Positions 51,980-60,745 of a DNA stretch of 64,000 bases are shown here, one piece after another. Below the pieces are notes generated by a model. It had not been told where the DNA came from, ran no database searches, and saw nothing but the letters and a program-made list of their open reading frames with translations. Origin of the DNA: Flavobacteriaceae bacterium (GTDB taxonomy: Bacteria > Bacteroidota > Bacteroidia > Flavobacteriales > Flavobacteriaceae); assembly GCA_947446865.1 (NCBI GenBank), contig CANFHX010000003.1, forward strand, positions 1 to 64,000, read 5' to 3'. The stretch's first letter is position 1; each line of letters opens with the position of its first letter. Both the position numbers and the translations under genes were made by a program.

Positions 51980-52573
51980 ATGACAACAGAAGAAAAAATA
52001 TTTAATGCTGCAAGAAAGATTTTCCAAACTAAAGGATTCGCAGCAACACGCATGCAAGAAATTGCCGATGAAGCAGGCATCAACAAAGCCATGTTACATT
52101 ATTGTTTTAAAAATAAAGAACAACTTTTTGAAGCCGTGTTTATGAATGCGTTTGGCCAATTGGCCCCACAAATCAATTTGATTTTCAATTCAGAGGATTC
52201 GGTATTTGAAAAAATTCAAAAATTTACAGAAAGTTACATTTCGTTTGTAATTGAAAATCCGTTCTTGCCCCAATTTATTATTCAGGAATTGAATAGCAAT
52301 CCTGGCTTTGTTCAGAAATTCATGCAAAATCCCAACCGACCGAATCCTCAAAAATTACTTCTTCAAATAGAAAAAGAAATCAAATTGGGAATCATCAAGC
52401 CCATCAATCCAAAACAGTTAGTATTGGATATTTTATCCATGACCATCTTCGCATTTGCTGCTCCAGTAATGGTGCGTGGCATTATAGGTCTATCGGAAGA
52501 AGAGTTTCACACTTTGATGCAAGAACGAAAAACACATAGTGCCAATCAAATTATTAATGCTATAAAAAAATGA
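51980..52573 (+). CDS. TetR/AcrR-family transcriptional repressor
   Basis: A 197-residue regulator. The N-terminal helix-turn-helix is canonical: [20 protein letters not shown] (7-26), [20 protein letters not shown] (27-46) and EQLFEAVF. The C-terminal ligand domain is divergent as usual. It is the first gene of the efflux operon (overlap of 4 bases with tolC) and has a palindromic operator at its own start. The likely inducer is a substrate of the pump, unknown. Confidence 0.94.
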   Translation: MTTEEKIFNAARKIFQTKGFAATRMQEIADEAGINKAMLHYCFKNKEQLFEAVFMNAFGQLAPQINLIFNSEDSVFEKIQKFTESYISFVIENPFLPQFIIQELNSNPGFVQKFMQNPNRPNPQKLLLQIEKEIKLGIIKPINPKQLVLDILSMTIFAFAAPVMVRGIIGLSEEEFHTLMQERKTHSANQIINAIKK

Positions 52574-53826
52574 AAAAAAACCTAACTGCACTACTAGTTT
52601 TACTATCGTTGGTAGTAAATGCACAACAAAAATTAACGTTGGAAGATTGTTATGCTTTAGCAAATAAAAATTATCCAATTGCTAAACAAGCTGAGTTATT
52701 GCAACAAAAAAACACTTACGACATTGAAGCTTTAAAGAAAGGTAAATTGCCAAAAATTGATTTGAATGCCCAAGCCACTTACCAATCGGAGGTGACGGAA
52801 TTGCCAATAAAAATTCCAAATGTGGTTGTAACCCCTTTAAATAAAGACCAATATCGAGCCACCTTGGATGTAAACCAACTTATTTATAATGGTGGTGTAA
52901 TTGATGCCAATACCAAACTTAAAGAAGCACAAACTAAAACCCAACAGCAACAAGTAGCAGTATCTTTATACCAATTGAAAACTAGAATTAATCAATATTA
53001 TTTCTCCATTTTATTGTTGCAAGAAAAAGAAGCCCTTTTAATTTCTAAACAAGAACAATTAAGTTCTAGAATAAATGAAGTACAATCGGGTGTGAAATAT
53101 GGCGCAATTCTTCCTGCTTCTGAAAAAGTGTTGGAAGCCGAAATCCTTAAAATCAAACAACAATTAATAGAAATTAAATCGGATAAAACTAAGTTGCTTC
53201 AAAATATGGCAACACTCACCTACTCCCCTATTGAAAATACTACAAAATTAGTAAAACCGAATTTTACTATTGATTTTAAAAAAGAAAGCAATCGCCCTGA
53301 ACTGAAATTATTTGATTTACAAAGCCAACAAATTGAAACCTCTTCTGCTCTTTTATCCAAAAACCAGTTACCCAAAGTAAATGCTTTCGGTCAAGCCGGA
53401 TATGGAAATCCGGGATTGAACATGCTGAATAATTCCTTTGAAACTTTTTATATGGTAGGTTTAAAAGCCAATTGGAATGTTTTTGATTGGAATAAAACTA
53501 AAGCCGAAAAACAAGCCTTGTCTGTTTCTAAAGAAATTATAAATTCGGAGAAAGAGACCTTCACGATAAACAATCAAATGCAATTGCAAGAGTTTGAAAA
53601 TGAAATTCAAAAAAATCAAGACATACTTGCCACCGATACCGAAATTATAGATTTAAGAAATACTATTTTAAAATCGTCCGATTCCCAATTAAAAAACGGC
53701 GTTATCACTTCCTCCGATTATATCGTAGAATTTACCAATCTGTATGAAGCAAAAACCAATCAAAAACTCCACGAAATTCAATTAGAACTAGCAAAAGCCA
53801 ATTATCAAGTAATAAAAGGAAATTAA
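52570..53826 (+). CDS. TolC-family outer-membrane efflux protein
   Basis: Outer-membrane channel-tunnel of 418 residues. It has a signal peptide ([17 protein letters not shown]), then [20 protein letters not shown], the standard opening helix of the family, and long coiled-coil stretches (about 55-110, 150-220, 340-410). It lies one base from the adaptor gene and forms the exit duct for the ABC exporter encoded downstream. Confidence 0.93.
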   Translation: MKKNLTALLVLLSLVVNAQQKLTLEDCYALANKNYPIAKQAELLQQKNTYDIEALKKGKLPKIDLNAQATYQSEVTELPIKIPNVVVTPLNKDQYRATLDVNQLIYNGGVIDANTKLKEAQTKTQQQQVAVSLYQLKTRINQYYFSILLLQEKEALLISKQEQLSSRINEVQSGVKYGAILPASEKVLEAEILKIKQQLIEIKSDKTKLLQNMATLTYSPIENTTKLVKPNFTIDFKKESNRPELKLFDLQSQQIETSSALLSKNQLPKVNAFGQAGYGNPGLNMLNNSFETFYMVGLKANWNVFDWNKTKAEKQALSVSKEIINSEKETFTINNQMQLQEFENEIQKNQDILATDTEIIDLRNTILKSSDSQLKNGVITSSDYIVEFTNLYEAKTNQKLHEIQLELAKANYQVIKGN

Positions 53827-53827
53827 C

Positions 53828-54706
53828 ATGAAAAAAATAATCCCACTAGTAGTAATTGCAACATTTTTATCTTGCAATAAGAACAATGACAAAGCCGATG
53901 GTTATGGTAATTTTGAAGCCACAGAAGTCACCATTTCATCCGAAGCCAATGGCAAAATTGAATTTTTAAATCTTGAAGAAGGTGCTGTTTTAGAACCACA
54001 AACTCAAGTTGGTTTGGTAGATACAACACAATTGTATCTTAGCAAACTACAATTAATGGCTTCCAAAAATACTATTTTTTCAAAATCAGCAAATGTGACT
54101 TCGCAAAAAAGTGTTTTACAAGAACAATTGAAAACAGCAATGATTGAGAAAAATCGGATTCATAATATGTTTGCTGAAAATTCGGCAACCAAACGTCAAG
54201 TAGATGAAATTGACGGAAAAGTGAAAGTAATTGAAGAGCAAATAAAAAGTGTTGGCACACAAAATGCGCCCATTGTTAGTGATGCCAAATCGGTGGATGT
54301 ACAAATTGCAAAAATTAACAATCAAATTGCAAAAAGCAAAATCATAAACCCTATGAAAGGAACTGTTTTAGCCAAATATGTGGAACCAAATGAAGTGACT
54401 GCTTTTGGTAAACCATTATATAAAATAGCCGATATTTCTGCAATGGAACTTCGAGTTTATATTTCAGAAAAACAATTGACAAGTGTAAAAATTGGTCAAA
54501 AAGTTACCGTAAAAGTAGATGGCATAGAGGAAATGAAATCCTATAATGGAACTATTTCATGGATTGCAGCACAGGCTGAATTTACTCCAAAAATCATCCA
54601 AACCAAGGAAGAACGCGCCAATTTGGTATATGCTATAAAGGTGAAAGTGAAAAATGATGGAAGTTTGAAAATAGGAATGCCTGCAGAAATGTGGATAGCC
54701 CAATAA
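53828..54706 (+). CDS. HlyD-family membrane fusion protein (lipoprotein)
   Basis: Periplasmic adaptor of 292 residues joining the inner-membrane ABC exporter to TolC. A lipobox is visible (VVIATFLSC, Cys16). The biotinyl-lipoyl half-motif VTISSEANGKIEFLNLEEGA (33-52), a coiled coil (about 75-160) and the second lipoyl half INPMKGTVLAKYVEPNEVTA follow. The next gene begins 45 bases on. Confidence 0.92.
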   Translation: MKKIIPLVVIATFLSCNKNNDKADGYGNFEATEVTISSEANGKIEFLNLEEGAVLEPQTQVGLVDTTQLYLSKLQLMASKNTIFSKSANVTSQKSVLQEQLKTAMIEKNRIHNMFAENSATKRQVDEIDGKVKVIEEQIKSVGTQNAPIVSDAKSVDVQIAKINNQIAKSKIINPMKGTVLAKYVEPNEVTAFGKPLYKIADISAMELRVYISEKQLTSVKIGQKVTVKVDGIEEMKSYNGTISWIAAQAEFTPKIIQTKEERANLVYAIKVKVKNDGSLKIGMPAEMWIAQ

Positions 54707-54751
54707 TTTCCAAAGTGACATTTGAATTAAACTAATATCTGAATTTTAAAA

Positions 54752-55648
54752 ATGAGCATCAAAGTTCAAAATATATCCAAATCCTACAAAACCTTAAAAG
54801 CGGTGGATGACGTTTCGTTTGAAGTAAACGATGGGGAACTTTTTGGGTTAATTGGCCCCGATGGAGCAGGAAAAACAACGCTTTTCCGAATCTTAACAAC
54901 TTTGTTGTTTGCCAATGAGGGAACCGCAACAGTATCTGATTTTGATGTTGTACAAGACTATAAAGCCATTCGGAATTCGGTGGGATATATGCCTGGCAAA
55001 TTTTCGTTATACCAAGATTTAACCGTTGAAGAAAATTTGAAGTTTTTCGCTACTATTTTCGGAACCAACATCGAAGAAAACTACGAATTAATAAAAGACA
55101 TTTACATACAAATAGAACCTTTTAAAACTCGAAGAGCCGGAGCATTATCGGGAGGTATGAAACAAAAACTAGCCTTATGTTGTGCCTTAATTCATGCGCC
55201 AAAAGTGCTGTTTTTGGACGAACCCACGACTGGAGTTGACCCTGTTTCTAGAAAAGAATTTTGGCAAATGCTCAAACGTTTGCAACAAAAAGGAATAACC
55301 ATTCTAGTCTCCACTCCTTACATGGATGAAGCAAGCCTCTGCGATAGAATCGCATTAATTCAAAAAGGAAAAATTCTAAAAATCGATACTCCAGAAAATA
55401 TCATAAATAATTATGAAAAAATAATTTATGATGTTCAGGCAAAAAACACACACGGATTGATTCATGATTTAAAGAATTATCCGAATCAATATAGTGTTTA
55501 TGCGTTTGGCGAATTCATTCATTACATTGATAAAAAGGCAGATTTTAATCCAAAAGATTTGCACGATTATTTAAAAAATAAAAATCATACGGATATCTTT
55601 ATTAAACCTGCAACAATAACTATTGAAGATGTTTTTATGGACTTATAA
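54752..55648 (+). CDS. ABC transporter ATP-binding protein (YbhF-like, first)
   Basis: Nucleotide-binding protein of 298 residues. Walker A is GPDGAGKTT (Asp where Asn is usual, also seen in YbhF), the signature ALSGGMKQKLALCCAL and Walker B VLFLDEPTTGVDP, with the H-loop region STPYMDEAS (Thr/Pro in place of a His). The C-terminal extension (about 225-298) is a small regulatory domain. Together with the next ATPase it parallels the two halves of E. coli YbhF. Confidence 0.9.
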   Translation: MSIKVQNISKSYKTLKAVDDVSFEVNDGELFGLIGPDGAGKTTLFRILTTLLFANEGTATVSDFDVVQDYKAIRNSVGYMPGKFSLYQDLTVEENLKFFATIFGTNIEENYELIKDIYIQIEPFKTRRAGALSGGMKQKLALCCALIHAPKVLFLDEPTTGVDPVSRKEFWQMLKRLQQKGITILVSTPYMDEASLCDRIALIQKGKILKIDTPENIINNYEKIIYDVQAKNTHGLIHDLKNYPNQYSVYAFGEFIHYIDKKADFNPKDLHDYLKNKNHTDIFIKPATITIEDVFMDL

Positions 55649-55727
55649 ATCAATTGAAAATTATGCACCGAGGGACAGCAAATAAACCTAGCAATTAAAA
55701 ATCTGTGAATCTGTGGCTAAACAAAAT

Positions 55728-55755
55728 GAGATTGCTTAGCAAGCTCGCAATGACA
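55728..55755. repeat. TCATTGCGAG-type interspersed repeat, inverted copy
   Basis: GAGATTGCTTAGCAAGCTCG followed by CAATGACA is the reverse complement of the repeat at 4196-4221, with a short hairpin (GCTTAGCAAGC). It lies in the 109-base gap between the two ATPase genes and ends 3 bases before the next start codon. Confidence 0.7.
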
Positions 55756-55757
55756 AA

Positions 55758-56492
55758 ATGGATAAAGAAAAAATAATACAAGTAAAAAACCTAACCAAAA
55801 AATTTGGCAATTTCACTGCCGTCAAAGGCATTTCCTTTGATGTTTATAAAGGGGAAATTTTTGGGTTTCTTGGAGCCAATGGAGCAGGAAAAACAACGGC
55901 AATGAAAATGTTGATTGGAATTTCAAATCCCACCTCTGGAGAAGCCAAAGTGGCGGGTTTTGACGTGCATACACAAGCCGAAATGGTCAAAAAAAGTATC
56001 GGATATATGAGCCAAAAATTCTCTATGTACGATGATTTAACAATAAAAGAAAACATTACTTTTTTTGGCGGAATTTATGGATTATCAAGAATTCAAATCA
56101 AACAAAAAATAGCCCAATTAGTCGAAGAGTTACAGCTTCAGGATGTTGCAAATAATTTAGTGGGTTCATTACCATTAGGTTGGAAACAAAAATTATCGTT
56201 TTCTGTTGCCTTATTGCACGAACCAAAAATTGTTTTTCTAGATGAACCAACTGGTGGTGTTGACCCTATTACAAGAAGACAGTTTTGGGAAATGATTTAC
56301 ACCCAATCTTACAAAGGAACCACCATTTTTGTCACTACACATTACATGGACGAAGCCGAATATTGCGACCGAGTTTCTATCATGGTTGATGGTGCAATTG
56401 AAGCACTCGATTCACCTAAAAACTTGAAAGCACAATTCAAAGTAGATTCTATGAATGATGTGTTTTTAAAATTAGCGCGGAATATTGAATAA
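55758..56492 (+). CDS. ABC transporter ATP-binding protein (YbhF-like, second)
   Basis: Nucleotide-binding protein of 244 residues. Walker A GANGAGKTT (about 40-48), Walker B VFLDEPTGGVDP and an H-loop TTHYMDEAEYCDR are canonical, whereas the signature reads GSLPLGWKQKLSFSV rather than LSGGQ, exactly as in the degenerate second half of YbhF. The two ATPases therefore likely form an asymmetric dimer. The upstream repeat places the ATG at 55758 at the edge of a hairpin. Confidence 0.9.
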   Translation: MDKEKIIQVKNLTKKFGNFTAVKGISFDVYKGEIFGFLGANGAGKTTAMKMLIGISNPTSGEAKVAGFDVHTQAEMVKKSIGYMSQKFSMYDDLTIKENITFFGGIYGLSRIQIKQKIAQLVEELQLQDVANNLVGSLPLGWKQKLSFSVALLHEPKIVFLDEPTGGVDPITRRQFWEMIYTQSYKGTTIFVTTHYMDEAEYCDRVSIMVDGAIEALDSPKNLKAQFKVDSMNDVFLKLARNIE

Positions 56493-56539
56493 ATAATTAA
56501 AAAGAGGAAAAGATTATTTCGCTCCTCGCATCATCAATT

Positions 56540-57646
56540 ATGAAAAGATTTATCGGATTTGTAAAAAAAGAATTCTACCATATTTTCAGAGATAAGCGCT
56601 CTCTGTTTATTCTGTTTGGTATGCCAATTGCTCAAATTTTGCTTTTTGGTTTTGCCATAACAAATGAAATTAACAATGTTGACATTGCCATTTTAGACCA
56701 ATCAAATGATATAGAAACTCAGAAAATTATCTATAAAATAAAAGCATCTCCTTATTTTAATGTGGCAAACCAAATTGAAAAAGAAAGTGACATAGAATCC
56801 GAATTTAAAAAAGGGAAAATTAAAGCAGTTCTGATTTTTGAACCAAATTTCAGTAAAAATTTAGAAACCAAAAAAATAGCTGTAGTTCAAGCAATTACTG
56901 ATGCTACCGAACCAAATGTAGCCAATACAATCGCTAATTATACCTCGGCGATTATTCAAAATTATCAAGCTCAAAAAAAACAATCCAATAGCAATCAGGT
57001 AAAGGTTGAAGTACAATCCAGAATGTTCTATAATCCAGAACTCAAAAGCGTTTTTAATTTTGTTCCAGGTGTAATGACTGTTATTCTAATGCTTGTATCA
57101 GCAATGATGACCTCAATTTCTATCACTCGAGAAAAAGAATTAGGAACAATGGAAATTCTTTTAGTTTCCCCGTTAAAACCATTTCAAGTAATTATTGGCA
57201 AAGTATTTCCGTATATTTTTCTTTCCATTATCAACGCAATTGTAATTTTAGTATTGGGCTATTTTGTTTTTAAAATGCCAATAAATGGAAGCCTCTTTTT
57301 GTTAGCTTTTGAAAGTATTTTATTTATCATTTCCGCACTTTCATTAGGTATACTAATTTCTACGGTTTCTAATTCGCAACAAACCGCAATGATGCTTTCC
57401 TTAATGGGATTAATGTTGCCCGTTATTATCCTTTCCGGATTTATTTTTCCTATAAACAGTATGCCTTTACCCATGCAAGTCATCAGTAACATCATTCCTG
57501 CAAAATGGTTCATTATTATTGTAAAAGCCATTATGCTCAAGGGAGTCGGAATTCAATATATATGGAAAGAAACCCTTATATTAATTGGAATGACCGTGTT
57601 TTTTATAACATTAAGTATCAAAAAATATAAAATTAGATTAGAATAA
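56540..57646 (+). CDS. ABC-2 type permease (YbhS/YbhR-like), first
   Basis: A 368-residue inner-membrane permease. One helix lies near residues 25-42, an extracytoplasmic domain (about 45-175) is followed by five helices to the C-terminus, with the SITREKELGTMEILLVSPLK cytoplasmic elbow (about 200). It partners the next permease; both resemble YbhS and YbhR. An interspersed repeat separates it from the second permease gene. Confidence 0.9.
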   Translation: MKRFIGFVKKEFYHIFRDKRSLFILFGMPIAQILLFGFAITNEINNVDIAILDQSNDIETQKIIYKIKASPYFNVANQIEKESDIESEFKKGKIKAVLIFEPNFSKNLETKKIAVVQAITDATEPNVANTIANYTSAIIQNYQAQKKQSNSNQVKVEVQSRMFYNPELKSVFNFVPGVMTVILMLVSAMMTSISITREKELGTMEILLVSPLKPFQVIIGKVFPYIFLSIINAIVILVLGYFVFKMPINGSLFLLAFESILFIISALSLGILISTVSNSQQTAMMLSLMGLMLPVIILSGFIFPINSMPLPMQVISNIIPAKWFIIIVKAIMLKGVGIQYIWKETLILIGMTVFFITLSIKKYKIRLE

Positions 57647-57647
57647 T

Positions 57648-57735
57648 TTTTAGGAGCTATTTCCTGCTTTCCGCTCCAATCTTTTCTTTTTTAAAGAAAA
57701 AAAGAAAAGGATTTCCACTGCAATCAGGGCTAAAA
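57648..57735. repeat. Interspersed inverted-repeat element, copy 2
   Basis: Reverse-complement copy of the element at 12787-12876, reading TTTTTAGGAGCTATTTCCTG to GATTTCCACTGCAATCAGGG then CTAAA, with the same central hairpin of poly-T/poly-A-rich arms. It fills the 97-base gap between the two permease genes without disrupting either. Confidence 0.8.
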
Positions 57736-57743
57736 ATCACACA

Positions 57744-58865
57744 ATGAAAACAATATTATTCATCATACAAAAAGAGTTTAAGCAAATTTTTAGAAATAAA
57801 AGTATGCTCCAACTAATATTTATTTTGCCCATTTTACAATTACTTATTTTGTCTAATGCAGCCACATTCGACGTTAGAAACATTGCAATAACATTTGTTG
57901 ATAATGACCAAAGTCGGGATTCAAGAGATTTAATAAATGCTTTTAAAGCCTCAACCTATTTTAAAGTTACAGCACCTCATTTTTCTGAAAAAGATGCTGT
58001 CCAAGAAATGCAAAAAGGAAAAACCGATATTATAGTAAATATTCCAGTTCACTTCAATCGGGACCTGCAAAAAGAACAAAAAGCAAGTATTTCAGTAAGT
58101 ATTAATGCCATTGACGCCGCAACAGCTGGTGTTGAAAACGTATATGTAACACAAATTATAAATACTTACAATCAAAACATTCAAATGCAGTCCAACTATT
58201 TTTCAGGAAATAAAGAAATACCTCAAAACATTATGGTTATACCGTCTTTTTGGTACAACAAAACTTTAAATTATAAAACCTTTATGGTTCCTGGTATTTT
58301 GGTTTTATTGGTTACCATGCTTACTTTATTTCTATCATCAATGAATATTGTAAGAGAAAAAGAATTGGGCACATTAGAGCAAATAAATGTAACACCCATA
58401 AAAAAATACCAGTTTATTATTGGAAAATTATTTCCGTTTTGGGTACTTGGATTAGTGATTTTGACCGTAGGTTTAGTAATATCCAAAGTTGTTTTTGACG
58501 TTCCAATGTTAGGAAATATTTTTCTGGTTTATGGCTTTACATCGGTGTATTTACTTTTAATTTTAGGATTCGGACTGTATATCTCCAATCATACTGAAAC
58601 ACAACAACAAGCGATGTTTATTGCCTGGTTTTTTATTGTAATTTTTATATTAATGAGTGGTTTATTTACACCTATCGAAAGTATGCCGCAATGGGCTCAA
58701 AGCTTAACATTGTTAAACCCTATTCGATACTTTGTAGAATTTATACGAATGGTACTTTTAAAAGGTTCTGGATTTTCTGAAGTACTTCCAAACCTATTAA
58801 TTGTTACCGGATTTGCAGTATTTGTAAATGGAATGGCAGTGTGGAGTTATAAAAAGGTTTCTTAA
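57744..58865 (+). CDS. ABC-2 type permease (YbhS/YbhR-like), second
   Basis: A 373-residue permease with the same plan: one N-terminal helix, a soluble domain (about 45-180), and five or six helices after it, including SSMNIVREKELGTLEQINVT (about 197). Last gene of the efflux set. 129 bases later the SQR-like flavoprotein begins. Confidence 0.9.
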   Translation: MKTILFIIQKEFKQIFRNKSMLQLIFILPILQLLILSNAATFDVRNIAITFVDNDQSRDSRDLINAFKASTYFKVTAPHFSEKDAVQEMQKGKTDIIVNIPVHFNRDLQKEQKASISVSINAIDAATAGVENVYVTQIINTYNQNIQMQSNYFSGNKEIPQNIMVIPSFWYNKTLNYKTFMVPGILVLLVTMLTLFLSSMNIVREKELGTLEQINVTPIKKYQFIIGKLFPFWVLGLVILTVGLVISKVVFDVPMLGNIFLVYGFTSVYLLLILGFGLYISNHTETQQQAMFIAWFFIVIFILMSGLFTPIESMPQWAQSLTLLNPIRYFVEFIRMVLLKGSGFSEVLPNLLIVTGFAVFVNGMAVWSYKKVS

Positions 58866-58994
58866 AACAACTATCACTTTCAAATTATATACTATTTAAT
58901 TTCAAATACTTAAAATCCAAAAACATTTCGTTTATGTAACATTTGTTGCTTTCTGTCTGATTTATAGATGCTAAGTTTGATAAAAATTAAACTC

Positions 58995-60455
58995 ATGGCA
59001 AAAGTAGTAATATTAGGAGCCGGAATTGCAGGACATACTGCAGCCACTCATTTAAGACGAAAATTATCCACAGAACATGAAGTTTTGGTGATTTCACCAA
59101 ATAGAAATTACCAATGGGTACCTTCCAACATTTGGGTTGGAGTTGGCAGAATGAAAGCCAAAGAGGTTTTCTTTCCGTTAATTCCTTTGTACAAAAAACA
59201 CCATATTGGTTACAAACAAGCAAAAGTAGTTACCTTTCATCCTGAAGGCGATGCAACCGAAACCAAACCGTATGTTGCAATCGAATATTTATATGGAGAA
59301 AATGCAGGAACTCATGAAAAAGTAACTTACGATTATTTGATAAATGCTACAGGACCAAAATTAGCTTTTGATTTGACAGAAGGTTTAAATCCTGGAACCA
59401 ATAAAGCGTATTCTGTTTGCACTTACGATCATGCAGAACATGCTTGGCAGGGACTTCACGATTTGATAAAAAAATTAAAAAAATCAAAAGAACGAGCCAA
59501 AATTCTTATTGGAACCGGACATGCTAAAGCCACTTGCCAAGGCGCCGCTTTTGAATATATTCTAAATGTAGAACAAGAACTTAACCGCCACGGCGTTAGA
59601 AATCAAGTTGATCTTACTTGGATATCTAACGAATATAAATTAGGTGATTTTGGTATGGATGGCATGCTGATGAGCGTTGGTGGAAAACCAATGGCATCGG
59701 ATGAATTAGTAGAAATGGTTTTTGCCGATAGAGGAATTAAATGGATTTTGGGGGCCGGTGTAACCAAAGTAGAGGATGGAATTGCTCATTATGAAAATTT
59801 AGACGGAGAATATAAATCAGAAGTTTTTGATTTTGCCATGTTAATCCCAGCCTTTTCGGGTCATGGTTTTAAGGCTTTTGATAAAAATGAAGCCGATATC
59901 ACAGACAAACTCTTTAAAGGATTCATGATTGTTGATGCCGATTACACCCCAAGACCTTATGAAGAATGGACGGTTCAAGACTGGCCAGAAACCTATCAAA
60001 ACCCAAGTTACCGTACTATTTTTGCACCTGGCATAGCCTTTGCTCCCCCACATACTATTTCCAAACCACGAAAAAGCAAAAATGGCACTGATATCTTTCC
60101 TGCTCCTCCAAGAACCGGAATGCCGTCTGGAATTACAGCAAAATTAGTGGCGGATAACATTATAGATTCTATTAAATTAGGAAGAGAAAGTTTACACCAC
60201 AAAGGTTCCATGGGAAATATGGGTGCTGCCTGTATTGCATCTTCAGGTTATGGATTATTAAAAGGGAAAGGGATTAGTATTACAACTTATCCTATCGTTC
60301 CTGATTATGTAAAGTATACAAATTCAGGAGGACGTGATTTAGGAAAAACATTTGGAGCATTAGGTTTAGCAGGGCATTGGGTAAAATTAGCATTGCATTA
60401 TGCCTTCCTTTACAAAGCAAAACTAAAACCATTTTGGTGGTTAATTCCAGAATAA
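58995..60455 (+). CDS. Sulfide:quinone oxidoreductase-like NAD(P)/FAD flavoprotein
   Basis: A 486-residue two-dinucleotide-domain flavoprotein. VVILGAGIAGHTAATHLRRK (residues 4-23) is the FAD fold and LIGTGHAKATCQGAAFEYIL (about 172-191) the second Rossmann-like motif. It carries Cys residues in SVCTYDHAEHAW and ATCQGA that could form the redox pair of sulfide:quinone oxidoreductases, and an amphipathic C-terminus (GHWVKLALHYAFLYKAKLKP) for monotopic membrane binding. The ATG at 58995 is chosen by homology at MAKVVILG. It may oxidise sulfide, or another reductant, to the quinone pool. Confidence 0.85.
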   Translation: MAKVVILGAGIAGHTAATHLRRKLSTEHEVLVISPNRNYQWVPSNIWVGVGRMKAKEVFFPLIPLYKKHHIGYKQAKVVTFHPEGDATETKPYVAIEYLYGENAGTHEKVTYDYLINATGPKLAFDLTEGLNPGTNKAYSVCTYDHAEHAWQGLHDLIKKLKKSKERAKILIGTGHAKATCQGAAFEYILNVEQELNRHGVRNQVDLTWISNEYKLGDFGMDGMLMSVGGKPMASDELVEMVFADRGIKWILGAGVTKVEDGIAHYENLDGEYKSEVFDFAMLIPAFSGHGFKAFDKNEADITDKLFKGFMIVDADYTPRPYEEWTVQDWPETYQNPSYRTIFAPGIAFAPPHTISKPRKSKNGTDIFPAPPRTGMPSGITAKLVADNIIDSIKLGRESLHHKGSMGNMGAACIASSGYGLLKGKGISITTYPIVPDYVKYTNSGGRDLGKTFGALGLAGHWVKLALHYAFLYKAKLKPFWWLIPE

Positions 60456-60488
60456 ACCTTGAAATTCAACACTAAAAAATAAAAAATT

Positions 60489-60620
60489 ATGGCTAAGAAA
60501 ATAACCCGCTTCCAAAAATTTGTAATGCACAATCCTTTTATTCAGTTTTTTATGTTTCTCTATTTAAATATAAAAATATTGAGTGTTGTAGCCTTCGGAC
60601 ATGGAGGAACAAGAGAATAA
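60489..60620 (+). CDS. Small membrane protein, 43 residues
   Basis: A short frame (MAKKITRFQKFVMHNPFIQF then FFMFLYLNIKILSVVAFGHGG and TRE) with a basic amphipathic start and one hydrophobic stretch (about 17-36). It begins 33 bases after the SQR-like gene and ends 3 bases before repeat copy 2. A basic N-terminus, a single span and its position suggest a small partner of the flavoprotein. No family is assigned. Confidence 0.65.
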   Translation: MAKKITRFQKFVMHNPFIQFFMFLYLNIKILSVVAFGHGGTRE

Positions 60621-60623
60621 TAC

Positions 60624-60740
60624 TAAATTTAGAGTTTAATATTCAAAAAAGTCTGTAAATCTAAATCAAAAAAGTTAGGGAGGACTCCCCTCTTTTCCAA
60701 TTAAACCAATAGCCTTTGAATAAAAATTCAGAGGCTATTT
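60624..60740. repeat. Duplicated 117-bp non-coding element, copy 2
   Basis: The same element as 51622-51740 (same orientation), with the terminator hairpin 60708-60721 / 60726-60739. Here the hairpin separates two convergent genes and probably terminates both the small-protein gene and the leftward ice-binding gene. Confidence 0.9.
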
Positions 60741-60745
60741 ATTTA

